From positions 1 to 8,757 of the forward strand of contig OMUE01000072.1 of NCBI GenBank assembly GCA_900314165.1: a DNA stretch of 8,757 nt, given 5' to 3'. Of this stretch, positions 1 to 5,822 are shown piece after piece. The stretch comes from an uncultured Acidaminococcus sp. GTDB lineage: Bacteria; Bacillota_C; Negativicutes; Acidaminococcales; Acidaminococcaceae. A model generated the notes under the pieces. That model ran no database searches. It was not told the origin of the DNA and was given only the letters and a program-made list of their open reading frames with translations. Every line of letters begins with the position of its first letter. The stretch's first letter is position 1. The position numbers were made by a program, and so were the translations under genes.

Positions 1-210
1 GTCTGTGCCCACCAGATTCAGGCAGCACTGCCGGCAGGCCAGTACCACGCCGTACCGCTTCAACAGGTGAGAAGGTGACAGCTTCTCCTCCGTGACACCA
101 TATGTGGCAGCCAGCCGAACGATGGAGTCATTGGCTGCTGCCAAATCATCCTCCGTAACCCTGTCTTTCAGGATCTCGTCCAGGATGTCTTCTGCTGTAA
201 TCAGTTTCAT
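1..210 (-). CDS. Small phage head/neck protein, C-terminus outside window (partial)
   Basis: The first 70 codons of an open frame begin at the ATG at 208-210 and continue past the window edge without a stop. The start is supported by AAGGAG about 10 bases upstream, inside the end of the preceding gene; only 2 bases separate that stop codon from this ATG. The visible part begins MKLITAEDILDEILKD. It is acidic and predicted helical at the N-terminus and has a Cys-rich stretch (ACRQCC) near residues 58-63. I do not recognise a family. Its place after the capsid and gp10-like genes suggests a head-tail connector, head-completion or tail-completion protein. That is inference from gene order only. 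Confidence 0.75.
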   Translation of the reverse strand, partial: MKLITAEDILDEILKDRVTEDDLAAANDSIVRLAATYGVTEEKLSPSHLLKRYGVVLACRQCCLNLVGTD

Positions 211-212
211 GC

Positions 213-662
213 TTATTTCAGCTCCTTCATAATGGCATCCATCCGGCTTATGATGGCAGTTTTTTCCTTCTCGTAAGCGTTGAAGATATACGGATCTGCC
301 TTGATACCGGACACGTTGGCCCGCTTAGCAAACACGAATTTCTTCCCATCGGTCCAGCGCAGGGCTTCTTTTGCCCTGGGGACGATGGTATGAGCTTTGG
401 TACCCTGGTGCAGGTAAACGGCATGTGGCAGGGAGGTGTAGACCATGCCTACGATCTTACCGCCGTGTTCTTCTACAGCTGTATGGATGGATTCTTCCGC
501 CTGCCCTGTCCGGGAGGTAAAGCGGTGTTCTGCCCGGGCTCGTTCCTGCACGTCCCGGACAGAGATATTCACAGCTTCCACAATCTTCTTGTGGATATCC
601 TTGGACGCAGAATTAAGCGTCCGGCTGAGGCCGGATGCATTAAAGCTTACCCGGAATGTCAT
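213..662 (-). CDS. HK97-gp10-like neck / tail-completion protein
   Basis: This 149-aa protein resembles the HK97 gp10 family, whose members sit at the neck or top of the tail tube and are needed to complete head-tail joining. Family-like features are the basic helical N-terminal half, the TSLPHAVYLHQGTKAHTIVP segment (about 76-95), which fits the usual 'Y-hxGT-xxhxI-P' core, and the C-terminal ADPYIFNAYEKEK segment, which fits the 'P-f-xxAxe' ending. The ATG at 660-662 lies 2 bases after the capsid stop codon, with a modest AGGTG ribosome site inside the capsid gene end. In many siphophages one or two connector genes lie between capsid and gp10; here the gp10-like gene directly follows the capsid gene. 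Family call fairly sure; exact neck position inferred. Confidence 0.8.
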   Translation of the reverse strand: MTFRVSFNASGLSRTLNSASKDIHKKIVEAVNISVRDVQERARAEHRFTSRTGQAEESIHTAVEEHGGKIVGMVYTSLPHAVYLHQGTKAHTIVPRAKEALRWTDGKKFVFAKRANVSGIKADPYIFNAYEKEKTAIISRMDAIMKELK

Positions 663-664
663 AA

Positions 665-1522
665 TCAGGCACCTGTGGTCTCAGTTGTAGCAGGAGCCAA
701 GTTAGCCTTCAGGGTTACCAGAGCGTTCTTCTGCACAACCGTAGAGCCGTAGACCAGCAGGCCACGGACAACGTCAGAGAAGCTCTTTTCCAGACGCAGG
801 GCTTCGGTCTTCAAAATCTGGTTTGCCATGGAAATCGCCGTGTTGTTGCCAGCCATTACGGAAGTAACGCCGGTAGATTTTACGGTGACCAGGTTGTTAG
901 ATTCGTAGATCCGGAAACCAGCAGCAGCACCTACAATGCCGGTGGTCAGACGACCTTCAGCCTGCATAGAGCCGGAAGACACGAAGCGCTGGTCTTTCTG
1001 CAGCAGGCCATACATCCAGGGCGGAATGACGACCCAGCGGCCAGACTTGGAAACGTTCTTTTCATCCAGTGCCACAGACATCTGGACCAGGTAGTCGTAA
1101 GCTTCTTCAGCAGAAGCAATGTCTTTAGCAGTAATAGTAGTGCCAGCTTCTGCAGAATGGGCGGCAATCCGCTGGTCAATCACATCACGCAGCGCATAGG
1201 AAGCACGTTCCAGGCTGCGGTCCAGCAGATTGATATTAGCCTGTGCCGTATCAATATCTTCCACCTTGAAGGCAAAATATTTCTGCTGGTCAATCTTCAG
1301 TTCCATGGGAGTGCCATCGGTATTGTCATAAGCGATATCCGTACCCTTAATATAGTCTTTTACAGCAATATCGCTGATCTGGTTGATCTTGACGGTATCG
1401 CCGTAGTTTCTGATTTCGCCTTCATAATCCCGGTTGACCAGGTTGCCCAGTACCAGGGCTTTGTCCAAATGATCCAGCAGTCTGGCAGACCAGAGAGTCG
1501 GTACAAACGTAGAAATTGCCAT
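665..1522 (-). CDS. Major capsid protein, P22-coat-like family (HK97 fold)
   Basis: This 285-aa protein is the likely shell subunit. The opening FVPTLWSARLLDHLDKALV, then NLVNRDYEGEIRNYGDTVKI and the KDY-KGTDI-YD segment, are typical of Bacillota phage coat proteins annotated as P22 coat family. A helix rich in Ala and Arg follows (about 95-125, RASYALRDVIDQRIAAHSAE), then the WVVIPPWMYGLL strand-turn (about 163-174) and the C-terminal domain. P22 coat is about 430 residues and carries an inserted I-domain; this protein is much shorter, so that insertion is probably absent. The start ATG at 1520-1522 has AAAGGAT 8-9 bases upstream, only 5 bases after the scaffold stop codon. Adjacency to a scaffold gene strongly supports the role. 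Confidence 0.88.
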   Translation of the reverse strand: MAISTFVPTLWSARLLDHLDKALVLGNLVNRDYEGEIRNYGDTVKINQISDIAVKDYIKGTDIAYDNTDGTPMELKIDQQKYFAFKVEDIDTAQANINLLDRSLERASYALRDVIDQRIAAHSAEAGTTITAKDIASAEEAYDYLVQMSVALDEKNVSKSGRWVVIPPWMYGLLQKDQRFVSSGSMQAEGRLTTGIVGAAAGFRIYESNNLVTVKSTGVTSVMAGNNTAISMANQILKTEALRLEKSFSDVVRGLLVYGSTVVQKNALVTLKANLAPATTETTGA

Positions 1523-1527
1523 TTAAA

Positions 1528-2208
1528 TCATCCTTTCTCTAAACTCGATTTGATATCAGTCCAATGTTTGTTGATCTGTTCTGGCGTCATGCCTTTTAGA
1601 TCTTCCATGGTATATACCTTGTTACCTTTGCCAGCTCCACCGGAACCGGCACCGCCTGCAGCTGTATTCTTGACAGCCCATGGGTTGTTGGTCAGCCAGC
1701 CGTTTACGCCTTCTTCCAGAGAGATGGTCTTATCTCCGGATTTAAAGCCCAGGGATTCGTCAGCATTGACTACTACCTGATCTTCCAGAAGCTTCGTGAA
1801 AGCTTCCGGGCTCAAAGCATTGCCTTTGGCTAAGGCGGCCTGAAGAGCCGAATGAGTAGCCGTATGAATCCGCTTATCACGTTCTGCTGTAGCTCGTTTC
1901 TGGCTTTCTTCATACTTGTTCGTCAGCTCCTTTACCTGGGCCTGCAGGGCCGTCATCTGGGCTCCCAGTGTCTCCGGATTCCCCGCCTTCCGCAGGACTT
2001 CCAGAGTGGTCTGTAGGTTCTTCAGTTCGCCGTCCGGGTCATTGCTGCCACGGAGTCCCAGTGCGTCCAGCACCTTGTTCCGTTCCACCCGGCTGGAAGC
2101 GGCTTCGTTCCTGGTCTGGGTGATTACGTCTTGTAAGTCAGCGACCATAGCCCCGCCGTTCTCCACCTTGCTCAGGGCTTCAAAAATCTGTTGCAGTGTA
2201 TATGCCAT
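1528..2208 (-). CDS. Capsid scaffolding protein
   Basis: I place the start at the ATG at 2206-2208 (MAYTLQQIFE), giving 226 aa. A perfect AGGAGG at 2215-2220 lies 6 bases upstream, whereas the in-frame ATG at 2212-2214 touches that site and is too close. The protein is highly charged and predicted helical or coiled-coil from about 20 to 125 (repeated Glu, Lys, Arg, Gln, with QMTALQAQVKELTNKYEESQ in the middle). A Gly-rich hinge follows (AAGGAGSGGAGKGNK, about 185-200), then a short C-terminal segment (MTPEQINKHWTDIKSSLEKG). That layout, long coiled coil plus a small basic C-terminal capsid-binding end, and the position directly before the capsid gene are typical of phage scaffolds. It would fill the procapsid and leave on maturation. 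No protease gene is seen beside it, so exit without cleavage is plausible. Confidence 0.8.
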   Translation of the reverse strand: MAYTLQQIFEALSKVENGGAMVADLQDVITQTRNEAASSRVERNKVLDALGLRGSNDPDGELKNLQTTLEVLRKAGNPETLGAQMTALQAQVKELTNKYEESQKRATAERDKRIHTATHSALQAALAKGNALSPEAFTKLLEDQVVVNADESLGFKSGDKTISLEEGVNGWLTNNPWAVKNTAAGGAGSGGAGKGNKVYTMEDLKGMTPEQINKHWTDIKSSLEKG

Positions 2209-2232
2209 GTTCATCCTCCTGCCCGCCTGGGG

Positions 2233-2270
2233 CAAATAAATATTTGAAACGGGGCCTGCCCGATTCTAAA
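2233..2270 (-). promoter_or_regulatory. Candidate promoter for scaffold/capsid with overlapping inverted repeat
   Basis: Reading the minus strand, TTTAGA (2265-2270) is separated by 17 bases from TCAAAT (2242-2247). Each matches 4 of 6 consensus bases. A perfect inverted repeat, CAAATA-AA-TATTTG (2233-2246), covers the -10 and presumed start point and could be an operator. The site lies just past an intrinsic terminator and about 27 bases before the scaffold ribosome site, so a promoter here makes sense for highly expressed capsid genes. Both boxes are weak; this is a candidate only. Confidence 0.25.
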
Positions 2271-2277
2271 AAGGGTA

Positions 2278-2304
2278 ATAAAAAAGCAGACCGGATGGTC
2301 TGCT
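2278..2304 (-). terminator. Intrinsic terminator after the 97-aa gene
   Basis: On the minus strand a perfect 8-bp stem (AGCAGACC / GGTCTGCT, 2285-2292 with 2297-2304) closes a 4-base loop and is followed by TTTTTTATTA. It lies 16 bases beyond the stop codon of the 97-aa gene and upstream of the scaffold gene. It would separate the portal/minor-head part of the late transcript from the scaffold/capsid part unless it is read through. Confidence 0.85.
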
Positions 2305-2320
2305 AAATAAACAGCTTTAT

Positions 2321-2614
2321 TTAGTTCTCTTGGTTAATCACGATTCCGCCATGGATAATAACTCTTTTCCCATTCTCATCATCGAACCACACCTCTAGGG
2401 TCGATTCGGATACATCAAATTTTCCGTTCCAAGACTTAATAACCTTGCCATTGTAGTCGTACACCGTTACCGTCCTATTCAATCCACCATCATGGTCAGA
2501 TTTGAATGACTTTATTTCTCTTTTACAGCCGGCGCTGTTAAACACGAAATATCCGATTCCCAAAAAGAACGCTATTGGAATAATAGCAATAAGTTTATAT
2601 GTCCAACTTTTCAT
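2321..2614 (-). CDS. Small membrane-anchored or lipoprotein-like protein (possible moron)
   Basis: The start is taken at the ATG at 2612-2614 because AAAGGAG lies 6 bases upstream; longer versions would run through the terminator hairpin. The 97-aa product starts MKSWTYK and then has one hydrophobic segment (about 7-26, LIAIIPIAFFLGIGYFVF), followed by SAGC-KREIKSF. The SAGC could be a poor lipobox with Cys as the lipidated residue, or the segment may simply be an anchor. The outer part (about 31-97) looks like a small beta domain, with NRTVTVYDYNGKVIKSWNGK and GKRVIIHGGIVI. It recalls small phage-encoded surface proteins of the DUF5052 kind, from memory and with low certainty. It is bracketed by intrinsic terminators on both sides. 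A role in lysogenic conversion, superinfection exclusion or protection from the neighbouring effector is possible; none is shown. Confidence 0.8.
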   Translation of the reverse strand: MKSWTYKLIAIIPIAFFLGIGYFVFNSAGCKREIKSFKSDHDGGLNRTVTVYDYNGKVIKSWNGKFDVSESTLEVWFDDENGKRVIIHGGIVINQEN

Positions 2615-2635
2615 GCCTTTCTCCTTTCCCGCACG

Positions 2636-2662
2636 AAAAAAGCACCCTGGGCAGAGGGTGCT
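2636..2662 (-). terminator. Intrinsic terminator between the 56-aa and 97-aa genes
   Basis: On the minus strand a perfect 8-bp stem (AGCACCCT / AGGGTGCT, 2655-2662 with 2641-2648) with a 6-base loop is followed by a run of T (2636-2640). The 56-aa gene stops 5 bases before the hairpin, and the 97-aa start codon lies only about 21 bases after the T-run. Translation of the upstream gene up to this point could therefore affect how well it terminates. Confidence 0.8.
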
Positions 2663-2667
2663 AAACA

Positions 2668-2838
2668 TTAAGCATTATAGGTGATTCTTTTGATTTGGTC
2701 CGGAGTAATGTCTATAAAATCTTCTATTTCCGGTTTTCCATCTAATTCCATTTGAAAATCGCCATTTTTATATTGATAAATCAAACAGCCAAAACGTCCA
2801 TCTTTTAATTCCACACAGTCTAACTCTTTTGCTTTCAT
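2668..2838 (-). CDS. DUF4926-like small protein, candidate immunity protein for the MuF C-terminal effector
   Basis: This is a 56-aa protein starting at the ATG at 2836-2838. The upstream stop codon and this start share one base (TGATG), and AAAGGTG lies about 7 bases upstream, so translation is probably coupled to the MuF gene. The sequence starts MKAKELDCVELKDGRFGCLI and continues YQYKNGDFQMELDGK. This fits the small beta-barrel-like DUF4926 pattern, 'xDxVxLkdGrxGtIVe...yxVEfdG', ending with a helix-like PDQIKRI. From memory, DUF4926 genes are repeatedly found next to DUF6883 genes. Here the DUF6883-like part is fused to the phage head protein immediately upstream. An immunity or antitoxin role is therefore a reasonable inference, not demonstrated. 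GC content is low (about 32% in 2701-2760), like the effector-coding end of the upstream gene. Confidence 0.8.
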   Translation of the reverse strand: MKAKELDCVELKDGRFGCLIYQYKNGDFQMELDGKPEIEDFIDITPDQIKRITYNA

Positions 2839-4403
2839 CAGGGAGCACCTTTCTTAACTTCTAGCTTTAAATATGCCGTAGTCAATCGAGGCTTAACAGC
2901 CCCTTTATCAACGAACCATCCTGTTTGTAAGAGAACGTCTTCCCCTTTTAAAGACTTTACCCAAAATTTTGCGCCATACCCATGCCCGTGATTATTAATA
3001 CCATGATCTGTAAAAGTTGCGTCAAGAATGTTATTTCTTATTAAATCTTCAAGCTTCTTATAATCATTTTTAGTATATCCCAAGACCTTGTTAAAAACAA
3101 GAGCCTTATATTTTCCCGTCAAATGCTCTGGGTTAAGACAATAATCAGTGAATTTTTCTTTTGGAATAATTAAAACATCAGGATCATCAAAAGCACTGGG
3201 TCTAGATACCTCTTTAACCTTTTGATGTCCGTGCAACTGCAAGATTAAATCAAATAAACCCGACTTCTGCGGCTCATTTTTTATTACTGCTGTAGTCAGC
3301 GTCTCCGCCTTCTCCGTCCAGCTGAGCCTGCCTTCCTGCCACTCCTTCTCCCCTTTGACACCGAGGATGGACTGACGGACATGCAACGGTTGCTTTTCCA
3401 GCCAGGCATCACCGTTTTCTTCTACGTTGTCAGAACGGTGCTTGCCTTTCAGTTCACTTTCATAGATAGGCGTCAGATGGCACAGGCAGTTCGGATGAGC
3501 AGGGCAGTCAGGCACCCGATCTTTCGGATACACGCCGGCTCCCAGACCGTACAGGTCAGCACCGGCATACATATCGCAGATGTCTTCATCCGGATGGCGG
3601 CTGCCCAGCTTCCACTGATAAGCTACTACGGAATCATCAGCATCGTACCGTGCCCGAAAGGCCTCATATCGTGCCCTGGCACCTTCCGTTCGGGCAATCC
3701 GTTCAGCGATGTACCTAGATTTTTCCTGTATGGCCGCCGAAACAGCTTTTTGAACGGCTTTTTCGCTTCCCTTGTTTACTTTATCGAGGAGCTCATATAA
3801 GGACGTTCTAAAGTGATTGTAGGAGGCGCCGTCAGACATCAACCCATCAGCTTGGGCACGTACCTGCCGGATAGCCTTCTGCAAATCTTTCTGCTCCTTC
3901 TCCGTCAGGTTGTCCCGGCTTCTGCGGGTCCAGTCCATGAGATTGTCCATGTACTTAGGCAGCTTCTGCTGTTTGATGACTTTCCCGGCATTGTACCCAT
4001 CGAATAAGGCGTTGGCCGTCTTCTTGACGCTGGCATTGCGCCGGATCTGCTCCTGGATGGTGTCGCCGATAGCCTGACGCATTTCCCTTTCGGCTCCGTG
4101 AAGCTTTTGGGACAAGGTCAGCTTATCTTTGCTCCAGGGAGTGGAAAGAGCTTCCAGAAGCGATGCAGCCGAAATCTGGCTGGTCAGCTCCTCGCCTAAA
4201 GCATCCTGGGCGGCGTTCACAATCACGTCAGAGACTTCAGCGTCCAGCCAGCCGACCATATCATATTCTTCAAAGACCTGGGCGATGGCTTTCTTCGGGT
4301 CCATACCGCTGTCTAGCAGCGCCTGAATCCGTTCAGCCATCTCTTTGCCTTTCTCTCCATACGCTTTAGAGAAGGCAGCCAGCTGCCGCTTCAGTTCATC
4401 CAT
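2838..4403 (-). CDS. MuF-type minor head protein fused to a C-terminal DUF6883-like effector domain
   Basis: This 521-aa protein has a helical portal-interacting N-terminal half (1-235) and a Mu-F/SPP1-gp7-type domain (about 200-315). The latter has RTE (238-240), W264, C276 and the signature HPNCLC (303-308), which probably binds metal. A linker with WLEKQPLHVRQSILG (about 335-350) is common in prophage MuF proteins. The final part (about 410-515) does not belong to the head domain. It shows LNPEH (423-427), GKYKALVFNKVLG (430-442), HGHGYG (472-477), TGWFVD (494-499) and PRLTTAY (505-511), the pattern of DUF6883. MuF proteins with variable C-terminal toxins are an established phage family; the head part is packaged in few copies. 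The start ATG at 4401-4403 has AAGGAG 6 bases upstream. DNA for residues from about 372 on is AT-rich, suggesting a swapped module. Effector activity is unknown. Confidence 0.87.
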   Translation of the reverse strand: MDELKRQLAAFSKAYGEKGKEMAERIQALLDSGMDPKKAIAQVFEEYDMVGWLDAEVSDVIVNAAQDALGEELTSQISAASLLEALSTPWSKDKLTLSQKLHGAEREMRQAIGDTIQEQIRRNASVKKTANALFDGYNAGKVIKQQKLPKYMDNLMDWTRRSRDNLTEKEQKDLQKAIRQVRAQADGLMSDGASYNHFRTSLYELLDKVNKGSEKAVQKAVSAAIQEKSRYIAERIARTEGARARYEAFRARYDADDSVVAYQWKLGSRHPDEDICDMYAGADLYGLGAGVYPKDRVPDCPAHPNCLCHLTPIYESELKGKHRSDNVEENGDAWLEKQPLHVRQSILGVKGEKEWQEGRLSWTEKAETLTTAVIKNEPQKSGLFDLILQLHGHQKVKEVSRPSAFDDPDVLIIPKEKFTDYCLNPEHLTGKYKALVFNKVLGYTKNDYKKLEDLIRNNILDATFTDHGINNHGHGYGAKFWVKSLKGEDVLLQTGWFVDKGAVKPRLTTAYLKLEVKKGAP

Positions 4404-4406
4404 ACA

Positions 4407-5822
4407 TTACTCCTTAGCAGGTGGTTCAGGCTCCTGTTGCTGCGGTTCCTGCTGTTGAAACGAGGCTGGCGGCACAGGAGGCTCGTTATATTCCGGCTCC
4501 TTTACGGCTTTCTCTACAGCCTTAATGATTTCATCAAAGCGGTTCGTATCCAGCTCTGGCACATAGCTCGTCAGTACGTTCTTGGCCACTTCCACCTTCA
4601 GCTCCGGTGTCAGGCCCATATCAAGGACGGCCTGGGCGTTGGCCAGTTCCGTAGCCACATCCGTAATGCCGAAGTCGGAAGAATACGTCACATCGTATTT
4701 CAGCTCCTGCCCCAGCCAAAGGGCGAACATCTGCATCATTTTCTTTTCTGTCTGGGCGCAGCGTTTGGCAAACGTAGCTAGGCGCTGATTCGTCCGTTCA
4801 AATTCCCACTGCCGGGCAATGCCGCTGGTCTGCTGTGCTGCCTGGCCGTTGATGAAGCTCAGGCCTGCCTGCCGGTACATCTCTTGAATCAGCAGCTTGA
4901 TCTGGCTCTGGATCATCTCCGCCGGATCTGACGGAGGCGAAATGTAGCCGGGTGGGTTCTTGATATTGTCGCCATCGTAGCAGAGCGCATTGTTGCTGCC
5001 GATGACCAAGTCTTTTGCGTCCTTGCTGGGGAACGTCAGCACTGGGAACGTCTGGTTCCGGATGATTTCTGTTTCCCAGGAACAGTGGTTATACAAGGCG
5101 GCAGCAATCCCTGCCACGGAGTAGAGCTCCGGCACAGGGTTCAGCTCTCCGTTCTTGATCTGCTGGGACGGGAAGAAGATGACGGGCACAACGCCCAGGC
5201 CATGTTCACCGCTGGCCACCGTATGCCCGTTTTCATCAATACTCCATACCTTCGTGTCGTAATACACCGTCCGTTCTACGGTCTTGCCCATGGTAGACGT
5301 TACAGTCGTATCCCGGAACTTGATGGCCAGCACCCGTCCGTTCTTGTCGATGCTGTAGGATTCTACCTTGTCAGGATCCAGTGTGTACGCATAAGGAAAT
5401 TTCCGCTGGGCTACAGCGTCTGCCAGGTTGTCCGGCAGGTCCATAGCCTGATAGTTTTCCACTACAATGAACACAGCTCCGTACAGCTTGGCAGACAGTG
5501 CTGCCAGCTTCATGAACGTGTCGATATCGTTGCCGGCTCCGTCCACGTCTTCCACGAAGGCGTCCACCATTGTGCTGGCAGCGCCAGACCAATCCCGGAG
5601 CGGCGTCCGCTTAAAGATAGGATCTACCAGCGCATTCACGATAGGAGCGAAGTAGTTCATGTAATAGGCCGTCTTCTGACGGACCCGGTAATCTTCTTCT
5701 GTTTCCCGCTTGTGCGGCACCAGGTACGGTCCACGGAAGCCGCCATCTCCGTAGTAGGCATCCCGCATGAGCCGATACATATTGGTATCTGCCGCTGTCA
5801 TTTCAAATGTTTGTTCACTCAT
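4407..5822 (-). CDS. Phage portal protein (DUF4055-like)
   Basis: This 471-aa protein forms the likely dodecameric ring at the capsid vertex through which the terminase pumps DNA. Its position between large terminase and MuF head protein is the standard portal position. The N-terminal NYFAPIVNALVDPIFKRTPL (about 54-73) is typical of DUF4055-type portals. The central section has KVESYSIDKNGRVLAIKF strands, then the long clip/stem helices containing LLIQEMYRQAGLSFINGQAA and RLATFAKRCAQTEKKMMQMF. The last 25 or so residues are Pro/Gln/Glu-rich and probably disordered. The start ATG at 5820-5822 overlaps the terminase stop codon by 4 bases (ATGA), with GGAAGGA about 8 bases upstream. The stop codon lies 3 bases before the minor head gene, and the end of this gene carries that gene's ribosome site. 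Confidence 0.87.
   Translation of the reverse strand: MSEQTFEMTAADTNMYRLMRDAYYGDGGFRGPYLVPHKRETEEDYRVRQKTAYYMNYFAPIVNALVDPIFKRTPLRDWSGAASTMVDAFVEDVDGAGNDIDTFMKLAALSAKLYGAVFIVVENYQAMDLPDNLADAVAQRKFPYAYTLDPDKVESYSIDKNGRVLAIKFRDTTVTSTMGKTVERTVYYDTKVWSIDENGHTVASGEHGLGVVPVIFFPSQQIKNGELNPVPELYSVAGIAAALYNHCSWETEIIRNQTFPVLTFPSKDAKDLVIGSNNALCYDGDNIKNPPGYISPPSDPAEMIQSQIKLLIQEMYRQAGLSFINGQAAQQTSGIARQWEFERTNQRLATFAKRCAQTEKKMMQMFALWLGQELKYDVTYSSDFGITDVATELANAQAVLDMGLTPELKVEVAKNVLTSYVPELDTNRFDEIIKAVEKAVKEPEYNEPPVPPASFQQQEPQQQEPEPPAKE

Noticed and set aside
1157..1780. 207-codon open frame on the plus strand across the capsid/scaffold border
   Set aside because: It spans two well supported minus-strand genes in antisense and looks like a shadow of their codon pattern.
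2209..2235. Longer N-terminus of the scaffold protein (MPQAGRRMN)
   Set aside because: The perfect AGGAGG at 2215-2220 falls inside this extension and is properly spaced only for the ATG at 2206-2208.
2674..2679. TATAAT on the minus strand, possible promoter for the 97-aa gene
   Set aside because: It is formed by the codons for Tyr-Asn at the end of the 56-aa protein and has no -35 partner. A transcript starting there would meet the terminator hairpin within a few bases.
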